The position numbers were made by a program, and so were the translations under genes. Below, piece after piece: positions 33,643 to 45,900 of a stretch of DNA of 64,000 bases. The stretch lies in contig BTPP01000003.1 in NCBI GenBank assembly GCA_037102815.1, forward strand, positions 930,001 to 994,000, given 5' to 3'. A model generated the notes under the pieces. It had not been told where the DNA came from and searched no databases. It saw only the letters and a list, made by a program, of their open reading frames with translations. The stretch is from Neurospora intermedia. Lineage: Eukaryota; Ascomycota; Sordariomycetes; Sordariales; Sordariaceae. Position 1 is the first letter of the stretch. Every line of letters begins with the position of its first letter.

Positions 33643-36228
33643 TCATACCATTGTCTCAACCTTCTTTTCTGGTGTTGATGAGACTGATTTTCCTCTCTGT
33701 CGGGTTACTTTTTTGCTCACGGTATAGACCAGATCCAACGTCCAAAAGTGCCAAATCAGAGCTTGAGCGCAAGGAATGGAGCCGTATGCCGTTGCAACTA
33801 GTGGGACCATGAAATAATCGATCCAGTTCTTCTTGGGCGCTCGGTGCGAGAAATGCATGCCCTTGGTGAGGCCGGCGTCGCTCATCTCCTTCTCGCGAGT
33901 TTCGACGCAAATCTTGTGGAACTTTTCGTAGAGAAAGAGGTATAGGCCAACCTCTATGAATCCAAGAGTGCGCAGGACGTTGCAAACACCAAATATCCAT
34001 CCTATGCCAGGCGCATCAGCCGCCCCGTCTACCAGCCACAGGTACAGCGTAGAGCCGATCACCAGGATAGTCATCTGCACCGGCAAGAAATGGGCTTCGA
34101 ATAGTCGATGAAACAAAACAAAGATACGGGTGTAGTCGGGCCCTTCTAACGTATCGGTGACGATATCCGAGAAGAAGCCAGTACGGTTGGATATATCGAG
34201 TTGGGCTTGGGGGATGTAGCCATCGGAGCCGTCTCTGATTAGATTAGACTTATGTTAGCGTATCCTTTCCACCTACGAAAATGGATGCAGATAGTACTCA
34301 CGGAGAAGTATGAAGCGGGCGGAATGCGCGCGATGTGTGCTTCCTTTCCCTCCAAACCTCAGCCATCTTCCTCAATGCGTAGCCCGTATCCAAAGCGCCC
34401 CACATGTGACGTAGCGCTTGTTTATACCGGGCCTTCATGTCCATGCCGATTCCTCTGAGGCCCTTGTCGCGCCCGCCGCCGGTAACGTTGGTCTGGCTGA
34501 CGGGGCTCAAGACCGTTCGGACGGTAAGGTTTCCGTTGAGAGCGAAGAAGCACTTCAAGTACATGTGAAGGTCCTCTCCAATGGCCTCTGAATCGCAATC
34601 CCAACCCCCAACCCTGTCGACCAATTCGAGTGGCAGAGAGTACACTGATGTAGGGGGCGCAACATACGACCCTTCATGTAATCCCGACATACCGGCGGCG
34701 GACCACATGATGTCCGCAACCCGGACTATGGCAGGCACGTTGTGAGCATTGCGGTCGAAGATAATCGGCGCGGAATACAAGGTGGTCGTCGCCGTTCGGG
34801 GATGTGCCACGTGCATTGTAGTGACTAGCGTGAAATAATTGGCCAAGAGATGGCTGTCGGCTGCATTGTAGGCGTGGCTGGTTAGCGAATCATGATGCGC
34901 TATCAAGCTTGCAAGAAGCCAAGAGCGGAAGGCGTGGGATTTAGGAGCGGGAAGCCACCCTCCAATCGCGACGCCGCGGCACTTACCATCGATTCCAGTC
35001 ACAATTACATCTTTCCGTTGAGCCGGTGTATATCTCTGGCTGAGCTGTCTCGCTGCCCACGCAAGGTTGCTGCCTTTTCCAGCCAATTCTCCCGGGATGT
35101 TTGACGGATGCACGGTAAAGCTGATGGACCGAAATCGTCTCATAAACTCGTTTACGAGCAACATGGCTTTGTTCTCCACATCGGTTTCCCGCTGTTCCAT
35201 GGCTAGGTAGACCTGGTAAAGAGCCGTCAGTCAGAGTCCATAACTTCACTCTTTTCGCTTCGCTCCTTAAAGCCCTACTAACGGAGCCCCAGGGAATTAT
35301 GCCATCGCCGGGAGAGACTCGAGTTAGGTACGGATCTAAGATGGGAAACTCACATCGTAGGTGGCTCGTGCTTGAGGGTGCGATGCCAAAACCTCGAGTG
35401 TTTCCCTTAGCGTGTCGTTTTCTTCTTTATAATTGGGAATGACGATGGCATGGATGATCATGTTTGGCGTCATTTCGGAGTCAACGCTGAGCTCGATGTC
35501 GGATTCTCCAGCTTCGCTGCACGAGCTTGAGGTCAACTCCCTGGAGGAGGTCAGAGTTTCGGCGCTGGATAATGAGGTCGAAGAACCGCGGCGCTGATGG
35601 GCCAAATCAAGGTCTCTGCTGGCGGTCGCAATGTGCGCCATCTTCTGAAGGCTCTTGGTGATAGTGAAAAGGGCCCAGTTCGAACGAAGTGGGAATATGG
35701 CGACGAGCAAGTGGATGAGAAGACAGTAGTAGGCGAACACGCGGACCCTATTACTGGGGCCGACGAGGTTGTTGGTAGGCGCATTAGAGGCAAGACTGTC
35801 GATTGATTCATGTTGTTTGTAGCCATGTAGTTGATGCCCGCGTTCTCCAGAGATAACCCAGTATGTTAACCATATCGTACCGGCCATAGCCAGGCCGCCG
35901 GCGCGCCGGGAACACCACGTAATGAGGAACATCTGGATATGAGAAGAGGCGACAAATGTTTCCAGGTAAAGAAAAGAAACAATAAGTGTCGTAAGAAAAT
36001 GAAGTGGTGCAGTCGAACCAGGACTGAAGGGTGTGCCGTTGTGGTGGCCGGCGAGCAAAACAAAGGGAAAAGGTCGAAGGAAAGCCCAAAAAGCCAGTCA
36101 GGATCAGCCGCGGCAGCAGGCAAACGTGGATGGTCCGGAAAGTGGTTTTGAAATGGAAGATGTTCAAACAAGCGCGACCCTTGCAACAGGACTAACCCTA
36201 GAATTTTACTTTGCACGAGTATCATCAT
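33643..36228 (-). CDS. fungal family 2 (GT-A) membrane glycosyltransferase
   Basis: Core exons are 36023-35354, 35212-34987, 34860-34302 and 34234-33643. A tentative first exon, 36228-36197, gives a 692-aa protein. Family features: an N-terminal membrane region (LHFLTTLIVSFLYL then MFLITWCSRR), another helix before the catalytic part, IHAIVIPNYKEENDTL opening the GT-A domain, DxD in IDADSHLLANYF created by removing an in-frame 126-nt intron (34861-34986), the acid GEDLHMYLKCFF, and a (Q/K)xxRW-like segment ARYKQALRHMWG. Two or more helices close the C-terminus. The arrangement resembles processive-type GT2 enzymes, but the sugar and acceptor are unknown. The 5' end is weak: the frame has an upstream TGA and no early ATG. 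A 173-nt intron (GTTAGT donor, CTGAC, CAG acceptor) linking to ATG 36228 restores frame and is my best model. Confidence 0.82.
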
Positions 36229-38194
36229 GTATTTCTTCTACGTTACGTACGGACACGACTGGAAGGGAGCATTGCCGGTCTGCCCCTCGTCGAATACTTC
36301 TTGGGAGACTTCCACTTGGAATCGGACCACACCACGCTGGGATCTCTTGGCCTCTGTCGTCCCTTCTTTTGATTTGGTAAAATTCCTTGGGCAAGTGCCC
36401 GGGTGCTGTCGCTGTCCCTGAGGCTGAGATTCTTCTATACGGTACCTCACCGCCGATAACGAACCACGGCTCATTTGTGGCTCAGGACACAACGGTTCTG
36501 CCTGGACATAGCGGGACTTGAGCGGAACTTCCTCGGACACGTTCCAAATCATTCAACGGGGATTGGTGCCCGGTCAAAAGGTACACGTGGAAGGAGCACG
36601 GGAATAGGACGCTGTGGGAATGATGGGGAACTTCAAGGATAATCGACGTCTAACGACTGGGAAGACCCTCGGGGAGAAGAAAGGGAGTGGCGGTTCGGGA
36701 GGCGGTGCAGTTGGTTGTGCTGCTGGCTGCAACGGCGCCGAAGGTGGTTGGGCGGAAGTGTGGTAGCGGCGGCCGACTGAACGGTTCGTTGTACCTGGCC
36801 GATCTGACTCATAACGGTGAACCATTGCGACGGTGAGGAATTTGTACCGCTCTTGCGATGTACAGGAAAGATCAGACGACCGGATACCTCTGTTAATAAA
36901 TGTCTCGCGGTGCGCACTTGATACACTGCAAGCTGACAGCGCTAAGTAGGTAGACATGGGGGTCAAGCGATGGCTTGGATGGAGCCTTTACCCCCAGTTT
37001 CAGAAACCTCATTTCGAAGCTAGGACCTCCCCCTGAGATTTCGTCAAATTTGGTCGCTCTTTGAAGGACACGTTCAGAAGGGATCCTTCCGTCACCTCGC
37101 AAGACCGGACCAAAGGATATTGATCCAGCATACTGAGTCATTTAATCGACCGTTGCATCCAACGCCGAATTGATCACAATGGTTGGTTTATCCCAACACG
37201 TCTACATACGTACTCCTAGCCCACAGCAACCACCCGACTGCGCCTCTGTTCAATACTGTGGATACTTTGGATGGTCAGACTTGACCGGGCTTTATGTTGG
37301 TTGGTATGAGAGGTCTTCAGGTGATGAGAATGTCGGTTGTGTTTGATGTTCTTGTTTCACAGATCATGTCCCTATGCGTTCTGCGCGGTATGAGTGGGAA
37401 ATTATCTTGACGGTTACTCGCCTGCAAGCATCCTGACGTTTTCTGCTCATGGACCCTTGAGATCTCATTGACCCTAGGTGTTGATCCTTCCATATTCGGT
37501 TTCTTTTGCTAAAGAGGGGGGGCTGAAAGGCCGTCACCCAACCCCTACTAAGTAACCCCCTTTTTGGTCCCTGCGTATGGAAAGCCTTGGCAGTCTAGAT
37601 CTTCTACACTAGCACTATGGCACTGCTTCCACTTTCTTCACTCAATGTGATCTTGCTCATCCACTCTTGTCACTGGATCCTTTTTAATGAATCTTGTAAC
37701 TGCATGAACTTGCAAGAAGTGGACTGGTCGGAGCCAGAAATTGTCGCGCTATAGTTCATTTGGAGGTTGCAGGGCGCCAAGTACCTACAGGTACAGTTTG
37801 AATCAGACAAATCAAGCTTTGCCCCAGGAAAAACAAGCTTCGCCAAGGGCGGGAAGGAGAAACCTTCATCCAAGAAGCAGCGACGAACTCCACTCGGCGG
37901 GACTTGCACGGTGCAGATTTTAATAAGTAGACTTAGCTCCGATACCACAAAATCTCACTCATAACGGAGATGCTTCTCACGCAGTAGGTAGATCGTGCCA
38001 GGATAATGATCCAATCCAGCTGGCAAGATGTTGCATTTACAGATAAGAAATGGGCAAATCAATTGTCTGTCTTGACAAATCAACTGTGTGATGTTTTGGC
38101 GGACTTGTCCCAAGGTTACATAGTAAGTAGTTTGAGCGTTAGCGGTTAGGGTTTGGTGATAGGGCTAGTTCCGGGTGCATGGTGTGATGCGAAC

Positions 38195-38234
38195 GAGAGC
38201 TCAGCGTTCTGAAAAATGGTAGTTCTGAGCTCTC
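38195..38234. repeat. 10-bp perfect inverted repeat with 20-nt loop
   Basis: GAGAGCTCAG (38195-38204) and CTGAGCTCTC (38225-38234) are exact reverse complements. The word GTTCTGA is also directly repeated in and beside the loop. It can form a hairpin in DNA or RNA. No gene overlaps it. Confidence 0.6.
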
Positions 38235-38345
38235 ACTGTCGGAGTGTAAACTGTGTCCTTTGGTGAGGACTTGGTGATGGTTGCTGTGTCAGAGTGATGC
38301 CTAAAATGCAAGCTTTGGGTTTTGGCCGCCTCTACTGTGAGCAGT

Positions 38346-38364
38346 TTGTGTGAGCTCCACACAA
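38346..38364. repeat. 7-bp hairpin with 5-nt loop
   Basis: TTGTGTG and CACACAA pair perfectly across AGCTC. It lies about 110 nt from the larger inverted repeat, so the two may be parts of one structured transcript, but this is only a suggestion. Confidence 0.45.
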
Positions 38365-39032
38365 CTAATTTACACCGTGACTTCTGCTGGGATGTAGTTC
38401 TTCCATCTCAGTAAAGTAACTTGACAACAAGGGAAGACACTGACAACAGACTGGTTGTTTCTTGTACCAAGATTCAACTTTGGCACCCCGAGGAAATAAC
38501 GACAACAAGCTACGCTATATCCCAGTAGAGGTGTACTGTATACGAAGTTAGAAAGCTCAAGCCTCTCACATACTAGAGGTAGTATTTCTGTGTAGAGCGT
38601 CCGTTTCCTTTCCGACAGAGCATCTCCGTTACCCCTATCCGTTTACCTAACGGTCACTGCAAAAGTTTTTAGCGTCCCCGCTACATAGATACGCAGCAGG
38701 TATTCAGCGCCCTAGCTCGCCAGCTAAGGTAAGGAGCTCGTCAAGACTACCTAGTTGCGAACGCTAACAGTACAATTCGAGCCAACCCGGATCAAGCGCT
38801 GTATCCAACAGCTCAGGAACCACCTGTGTGGGGCCATACGAGCCGAAAGCCAAGCTCAGCCAAGACCTTAACTGAAGCTTATACACTATTAAGTTCGCGC
38901 CAACTTCGCGACCGCAGGAATTCATTAGCGTACTACTACTGATATCTTGAACTAAGCAGCTATGGTACGACAACGAGACTCGAGTTCAAGAAGGCGTTGA
39001 ACTCTCATTTCACACGCGGGAGCCTCTCGCCG

Positions 39033-39063
39033 GCCCCCTGCCCCCTGCCCCCCCGAAAAAAAA
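39033..39063. repeat. C-run block followed by A-run
   Basis: Three runs of five to seven C separated by TG are followed after one G by nine A. On the minus strand this is G-rich. It is intergenic simple sequence, and no function is assigned. Confidence 0.6.
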
Positions 39064-39649
39064 ATAAACCCTGACTGCAACCTTAACCACTACCGTCGTG
39101 TACTGTGGTAGAGGTGACTTTGACCTTGGATCCACACAGGCAGGCCCTTTGGAATCACGCACATTCGTTTTATCCGGCTTCATTCGAGCTCTTGAGCCAC
39201 TGCAGAGGTAGCATCATGCCGCGGCGCCAAGCAGTACTCTGCATGAAATTGAAATGACTGATTGGCCACAGCATGTGTGGATGTGAAGTTACATCTGCGC
39301 CGACAAAGGGAAGAGTGAGATTTTAGTGGTATCTATCATCGTGATGTGAATACACTTCAGTCCTGGTAAGTTCGTTAGCTCGGTACAAACTGGGGTTTTG
39401 AACAGGGAAGGAAGCAGGGGATAAAACCAATGATTACGATTTGAAGCCAGTATAAAGCGGGTTTGTGTGTGTGTGCTGGAACACCTTGAGATCAGGCATT
39501 TTCAGCCAATCAGAGCTCGTCAATAGACCTGTCCCGCCTTGCAATTCCCCCCTTCAGAGAAAATATGGGGCAGGAACCACGCTAACAAACTTACAGGGCC
39601 GATATGTAAAACCACATCATGTAAGTTAAGAGGGGAAAGAAAAAGAGGG

Positions 39650-39688
39650 AAAAAAAAAAAAAAAAACGAAGAGAGAGAGAGAGAGAGA
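39650..39688. repeat. poly-A tract and GA microsatellite
   Basis: A run of 17 A (39650-39666) is followed by nine GA units (39671-39688). It is simple sequence in a gene-poor region. Confidence 0.85.
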
Positions 39689-42035
39689 AAGAAGCGGTAT
39701 GCCGTCCGTCGGTTCAGTTTGGTTCGGATGCGTGAAGACAAGTTATGGATAAGGATTGGGTATCTCTCGGTCGGGAGTTCCCATGTCTAATGTCTTGCCG
39801 CTTGAACATCATTTTTTGATGCTTGGCCGATCGGCGAGCCCTCCGACATGCCTTTACCATACATGTTCCATAGTACCTGTGTACTGTAGACCGTCTTTCC
39901 CTGTAGTCCTGGGGCAGATCCGTCAAGGGCTTGGGTAGCTGGTGAGATTGAGGCCACGGTACTACAATTCGATACTGGTTTGTTTGTTAGTTTGGTTCTT
40001 TAGCCATAGGTTGAACAGGGGAAATCTGGAACTCTCACACTAGCCAGGGTTGAAAACGCCACGAAAGCCTTCTCATGCCTCTCTTCATCTCCAATCAAGG
40101 TCTTCAAACCCCGAAAAGATATAAGACAGCATTCCCCGACGGCACCCGTCCGCTCAAACCCGGAATACTTTTCCATTCCAGTAGTACGAGAGTGGAAATG
40201 GGCGTTTCTTGTACCAAATCAACAAACAAACCAGGGTTAGATTGTCGTGTCACTCGTATTTGGTTGAAGACCACATTGCGATCCGTGATGCCCTGGGTCC
40301 CTTTCTCTGCCAGGCCCAGACCATGTCGGTTTGTGCCCAACTGTTGCACCACATCTACACAGTGTACATGACTTCCTCAAATGTGTTGTACAATGTAGGG
40401 CCTTGGAGACGGTTAAAGTCTCCATACATTGCCTCGCAGACTCTTGCTCGGGCTGAAGCATTCATTGTACCAAGGACGTGGCCGAAGAGTCCTCAACTAA
40501 AGGTCTCTTTTGTTGGCATATCTGGGCCTTGGGTGGTGATTTTGATTTCGCTGTTGGTGATCGAGATGGATTGTGATAGAGGAAGAAACACACCTAGGAT
40601 AGATGATGGGAAAGGATACAGCATGGTCCAGATGTTCACCAGCTGTGATTACGTACTCATAATGGTCTAACGCATTGTGATACCATTGTGCTTTTTCATG
40701 AGATCAACTCTCACTGTGCCATGGTAGTCGGTCGAGAATGCAGGTACGTAACGCTGTAACCACAGAATCGGGCAGGTTACATCTGTACTGATTGCTTCTG
40801 CTTGGCGATAGTGGCTTTTGGATGCACGTGGGCTGTTGTTCCTCAATCACAGGCTCTTTGAGACTTGACGATGTTCTTGATCGAACACAACGGGCAAAAT
40901 GACAAAAGAAAACCCAACAAATCGACTTGACGAGCGAGGAAAGTGCATAGTAAGTCATGGTCAACTTAACAGTCCGCCTAGTCGGGGGAAACCGCGGATG
41001 ATTTCGGGTCAATCCTCTGCGCCTTCAGAATTTTACTGAGAACCAGGTACTTGGCACACAATGATGGTCTGGGCTACCACACATGTCCCAAGGTGTAGTA
41101 ATCTCTGTCGCGGAGAAATCGCGAGCTTGCAGAAAACATGCTATACCGCGTAAAGCGGTTGTCAAACCATATATGCAGGTACTGGTAGAGATCACAGCCC
41201 TGGAAGATTCGAGGGAATAAAATTCAATGAGGAGTTCGAGAACAACTTAAATCTCTCATATGGGTCAAGCGTCATGTTGTAAACCGAAATGTTTATAGGC
41301 AAAGTTCAGTCCAGTTCCTGTCCTCTTCCGCTTGATTCCGCATACCAGACTGAAACCCAGCTCACGGTGCAGGCATCATCCAGATGTTATCTGTACCCGA
41401 CCATATCCTTGCAGTTGGAACCTTATCAATACCTGCACCGGCGCGCTTATAATGATGGGCGCGCTTCTTGTCCATTCCTCCCATAATCCACATAGCTCGC
41501 AAGGTTAGCGAGCACCGGTGCGATGACCGTCGTGGCTTTACTCCATATTTTCCCTGACGACAGGATTGACAAGTATGAGCTTCATCATTCTGTGTAGGCA
41601 CGATTTCAATGTCGACGTAATCTTTCAGAAGACATCCTTCTTCGACATTGATAGAAGGGCCTACCGAACGGGCAATCTCCATGGCAACATCAGGCCTAGT
41701 CATATCTTAGACTCAAGGCGTGCCCGGTCCCAACAAACAACCCAGCCATGTTTCTCCCTCGAAACCGGTGGGCGAGGAATAAACCATAGTAAGGCTGGCA
41801 ACCTTGTGGCAATGCGGATCTGGCGTTAAACACTAGAGCTTGCATCTCATGCAATACTCGATGGCCATCGTCTTGTGTGGCGGTTTTTAGCGAGTTTTAG
41901 CTGCTTTGAAGGCGTCTTTGCGGGTATAAACCTCGGTGTGTCACGCATATCCTGCGAATGGCAAGGAGATGCTGAGTGAAACAGCCATGTAACTCGTGCA
42001 CAGCAGTGAGGTGCAATGCATGATGGATTGCCGCC

Positions 42036-42819
42036 TCACACAACCTTCTCGAAGAGCTTTTGGATGGGTTTCGCGGCCTAGACTTGGGTTAGTCAAGCTT
42101 TCACGTCACAAATCCACAGATCGAGACCAGATTCAAGCTACTCACATCGATGAATTTCTCTAAATCCTTGTCCAGATTGGCCAGATCGTCGCGTCGCTTC
42201 TTGTTATCGGCAATCAGTTTCTGTTTGCGCTTCTGCAACTCGACCCTTTGCTGCTCAAGCGCTTCTCGCTCGGTTCTCTCATGATTGATACGCGCCACCA
42301 TGAGGTCGTTTTCATCATCATCAGCATGCTCGGGATGTAGAGCTAGGAACTCCTCGACAGGAATCAGAGGAAGCTTTTGATAGGTATGCCTGAAAGAAGC
42401 TTTTGTTAGCGAATTACTGTTACGCAGAACGACAACCAGCAATGTTCAGAGGGTACTAACTCAAAGGACTCGCAAGCTGCGATTTCTCCCTCCAGATGTC
42501 TTTGTTCGTAGTAGAGATTTTGTAGTTGAAGATGGAGCACGTCGACCTCGTGGCGTACCTCTGCTGTTTGACCTTTCGTCTCACGCGCCTTGAAATGAGC
42601 AGACCGGTGTAGACCGCGGAGCTGGGCGATATTGGTGTTGAGCAGTTTCTGTTGCTTTGAGATTTCCGCCTGGGCTTCCAAAGGTAGGGGCCCGTTGCCT
42701 GCAGCGTCAAGAGCTTCTTGGATGCGATCAATGAGAACCACAGCTTGCTCGCGCGCGGCTCTCGACGTGTCAAGAACCGTAACGAGCAGGGGATCGGTGA
42801 TGGATCCGTCGGCGGCCAT
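42036..42819 (-). CDS. thoc5: THO complex subunit 5 homologue
   Basis: Exons 42819-42461, 42389-42146 and 42077-42036 give 214 aa. The protein begins MAADGSITDPLLVTVLDTSR and is almost entirely helical and charged, with coiled-coil heptads around ETKGQTAEVRHEVDVLHLQL and HERTEREALEQQRVELQKRK. The junction that restores ACESFE-HTYQKLPLIPVEEFL gives the segment characteristic of the Fmip/Thoc5 family (family members have LxLIPxEEFL after a short His/Tyr stretch). The last 14-codon exon (AAKPIQKLFEKVV) follows a branch motif CTAAC. Fungal members are much shorter than animal THOC5 and correspond to its N-terminal coiled-coil part. THO couples transcription elongation to mRNP assembly and export in the nucleus. 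It is divergent from the PAQR gene across 1.6 kb. Confidence 0.9.
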
Positions 42820-44427
42820 GGTAATCGTCAGTATCGTGGTTGCTGTCGGTCGGTTGCGACGGCAACGTTGAAGTTGCTGAAGCTGTGATTGGCACGAATC
42901 TCGATGAGAACACGACTTGGTAGGGCCAACTGTCGTGGAAATGTGTAAGCCAAGATTGATTTCAAACAGCCCAGTTTCGACTGATGACAATATTCGAGGG
43001 AGGGTGAATGCATTTACCCAGAGTGGCTTAACGGGCAGAGGTTATGAGGTCGCAGTGTGGTTGATTAGCCACCATCAATCCTTCTGATTTCGCGGGGAAG
43101 ATGATGTCGCTTGTGGGTTCTGGATGAAGCCATCTTTGATCGATTGATTTTCGCCATGGGCAGTAGAGGCAGGCATGAACAAAAGACACAAAGGCTTGGC
43201 GGACACTTCCCGTCGTTCGTTAGTGCGCCTTGGATCAGCGTCACAGGCTCGAAACAGCGCAGTCTGGGACTCCACAGAGGTGGGGATCTGAGCGCGGTAG
43301 GGCCGCATTCCCGCGACATTATTGGCCAGAAATCTTTACAGGTTTTCCCTGCTTGCGCTAGAACCATGTGCGGTTTAGGCGGTTCTAGGCGTTCCCCTTT
43401 CAGGAAGAGAACAAATGGAATGGTTCCTCCTGACGACCGCCAAATGCACCGCAATGATCGCCGCTCAATGAGATGCAACTGCCCATGAATGGCAGTTCAC
43501 CAAAATGCCCCGCGGCTTCTCCATTGTCTCTCACCCATCATGGCCCATTTCGCCCTGTCTGCGGGAGGGACTTCAGCCTGCAAAAGGAAGACGGAAAAAG
43601 GTAAAGAAGAAGGGAAGGTGGGAGAAGTTGTGGCCCATTACTGCAGGAGCCCATCAAAACAGAACGCCCAGCAACGAAAAGAGGCCGGCGGCTGGGCACG
43701 CTCGGCGCGCTCTGCGGGCGACTAATAGGATGAGACGGCGAGGGCAAAAGTGGAAGCTTTCCACTTCCCTGGAACTTTTGGGAGTCCGAGCCAATTCTCT
43801 TGACCCTTTCCATTCGGTGTCTCCTGTGTCCGTGGTTTCTTCCCGCTTTCCCGTCTTGATCTCCACCCTGGACTCCTTTCTAAAGTCCTGTTCTCGAAAT
43901 CTTCTGCGCTGTTGTCTATAAAATCATTCAGAAGTTGCGCTGTCGACTATCAACAGACGGTATTTGCAAAGAAGCGTCGTGCGTCGAGATACCTGCAAGT
44001 CAACCCGATCTACCAACCAGGTTGCAGTGCGGACCCACGCAAATTTTTGCCTTCTGGAATTCGCTGTCTTATGTCCTCCGGGCAAATCGAAATCCCCTGA
44101 AGCGCGCGAAACCAGTGGTCAATCGGTACGGCTAGTACGCTTCCGTCGGAACTCAGAACCCCTCCCGTCCCGACGTCCTTCCCACCTCTGTGGCAGACTT
44201 CGAACTTCGCCGACTCCTCTGTGTCACCACCACCGCTTCCGCTTCCGATACCGTGTCTTGACATCCTTCGTGCTGCACATGATAACAGGCTCACCGGTTG
44301 ACGCCACGACTGTTCGAATTACGGGCCTGGATCACACAGCGTTTCGGGTGACGACCAGTCCGCACACGGCACTCGCGTCTTGCCAAACCTCGAGTAACCG
44401 ACCGAACAACCGAACAACCGCACAACC
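42820..44427. other. divergent promoter region thoc5 / PAQR gene
   Basis: Holds both promoters. The last about 450 bp before the PAQR start are pyrimidine-rich, as in leaders of well-expressed fungal genes. Short frames on both strands were not recognised. Confidence 0.55.
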
Positions 44428-45900
44428 ATGGAGTGTGCTTCCCCCTTTTCCTTCGCCGCCCATGATGACAACACCGAGGCTCGGACCTCGGGCGCGGCCA
44501 ATGCCCCCGAAAGACCGGCCCTCCGGAATCGCCGGAAATCCCAGCTCAATGCCCGGCGGAAGTCGTTTGTCAACAGTATCGTGGATGGCGAAGAGGCCTT
44601 GCTGCTCAAGATGGATGCCTTTCTCGTCGAGCTAGAGAGCCGGCTGGAGTACTGGGAGAACTATGGAGAACTGACTCTCGACTCCTCGATCGAGGTGGCC
44701 CTGTCTACGCTGCAGGCCGTACGAACAAGATGTTCTCACGTTTCGGAGGAAGTGATGGGTGCCGGACGCAGACGTCTCCATGTTCTGGTCGAGACCCTAG
44801 AGACGAGCTATCACGAAGCCATGGCCGCCGCTGGATCGCTGAACGAAAAGGCCAAGGTCGGCATCGATCTGCTGGACGGATTGCTGGAAGACTTGGAGAC
44901 CCAGGCCGCCAAGCTTCGTGAGAAGGGGCTGGCCAATGCTGCCGAGAGTCTCATGGGCGAGGGCAAGAGAGTTATGGAGGAGGGTATTGAGAGGGCCATG
45001 CGTGCTGCCGAGAACCTCGAAGACCATATTCAGCGTGCCATTAATCAAGCGAGGGAGAAGGGCTTGATCAGCTACGAGGAGCTCCCAATCCCGTGGAGGA
45101 TTAATCCCCATATTCAAAAAGGCTATCGGTTTTCCGAAAACAAGCTGGCCTGCATCAGGTCAGCTTTCACTTTCTCTAACGAGCTGATCAACATCTGGTC
45201 CCATGCCATAGGTCTCATTCTCGTCCTGGCCGTTGCTTTCTACTTCTACCCCACCAGCATCAACTTTTCGCAGAGCACCACGACCGACATCGTTATCGCC
45301 GCCATCTTCTTTTTTGCGGCTTGCCAATGCCTGGCCTGCAGCGTCATCTGGCATACCATGAACTCCGTCGCCGATGTCAACCTGATCTCCATGTTCGCCT
45401 GCGTCGACTACACCGGCATCTCGCTTCTCATCGCTGCTTCCATCATCACCACCGAATACACGGCCTTCTACTGCGAGCCCGTTAGCCGGTGGGTCTACAT
45501 GATCGCGACAGCTTTCCTTGGTGTCGGCGGTGTCATCCTCCCGTGGCACCCTCGCTTTAACGGGCAGGATATGGCCTGGGTGAGAGTCGCTTTCTACATC
45601 GGTCTTTCCGCCAGCGGTTTCCTACCCATCTTCCAGATCTGGCTCACCCGCGGTGGCATGTCGGTGTGGGAGCACTACTCGCCTATACTCGAGTCGCTCT
45701 TCGTCTACTTCCTCGGTGCTCTTGTCTACGCCAGCAAGGTCCCTGAAAGGTGGTGCCCCGGCATGTTCGATTACGTTGGCGGCAGCCACAACCTCTGGCA
45801 CATGGCTGTTCTCGGCGGCATCCTGTTCCACTACAATGCCATGCAGGAGTTCTTTTCAAATGCCTTTAGGCGCGCCCAGGATGCTTGCCCTATGTATTAG
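44428..45900 (+). CDS. izh3: PAQR/hemolysin III family membrane protein, Izh3-like
   Basis: Single exon of 490 aa. The N-terminal 240 residues are soluble and helical, with predicted coiled coils (VETLETSYHEAMAAAG and LLEDLETQAAKLREKGLANA), as in the long yeast Izh3 rather than the short Izh1/2/4. Seven transmembrane helices follow from about residue 250. PAQR motifs are present: SNELINIWSHAIG before TM1, ACSVIWHTMNS with the metal-ligand His, and GGSHNLWHMAVLGGILFHY with the C-terminal His pair; the conserved Asp is in FACVDYTGIS. PAQR proteins bind zinc through these His residues and act in membrane-lipid or zinc homeostasis and in progestin/adiponectin-type signalling; ceramidase-like activity has been reported for animal relatives. 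The ATG sits in a CAACCATGG context immediately before the conserved region, with no splice signals. Confidence 0.95.
   Translation: MECASPFSFAAHDDNTEARTSGAANAPERPALRNRRKSQLNARRKSFVNSIVDGEEALLLKMDAFLVELESRLEYWENYGELTLDSSIEVALSTLQAVRTRCSHVSEEVMGAGRRRLHVLVETLETSYHEAMAAAGSLNEKAKVGIDLLDGLLEDLETQAAKLREKGLANAAESLMGEGKRVMEEGIERAMRAAENLEDHIQRAINQAREKGLISYEELPIPWRINPHIQKGYRFSENKLACIRSAFTFSNELINIWSHAIGLILVLAVAFYFYPTSINFSQSTTTDIVIAAIFFFAACQCLACSVIWHTMNSVADVNLISMFACVDYTGISLLIAASIITTEYTAFYCEPVSRWVYMIATAFLGVGGVILPWHPRFNGQDMAWVRVAFYIGLSASGFLPIFQIWLTRGGMSVWEHYSPILESLFVYFLGALVYASKVPERWCPGMFDYVGGSHNLWHMAVLGGILFHYNAMQEFFSNAFRRAQDACPMY

Larger units (their letters stand above)
36229..42035. other. 5.8-kb gene-poor stretch
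   Basis: This is the longest gap between genes in the window. No frame has a recognisable domain and no splice chain could be built. It contains hairpin-capable sequences near 38195-38234 and 38346-38364, a C-run block followed by an A-run (39033-39063), and a poly-A plus GA microsatellite (39650-39688). An apparent 5S-like CCCGTCCGCTC word near 40146 is not supported by the rest of a 5S gene. Confidence 0.5.

Noticed and set aside
40100-40250. 5S rRNA gene or pseudogene
   Set aside because: A CCCGTCCGCTC word is present, but the conserved flanking 5S internal promoter words and terminal stem are not.
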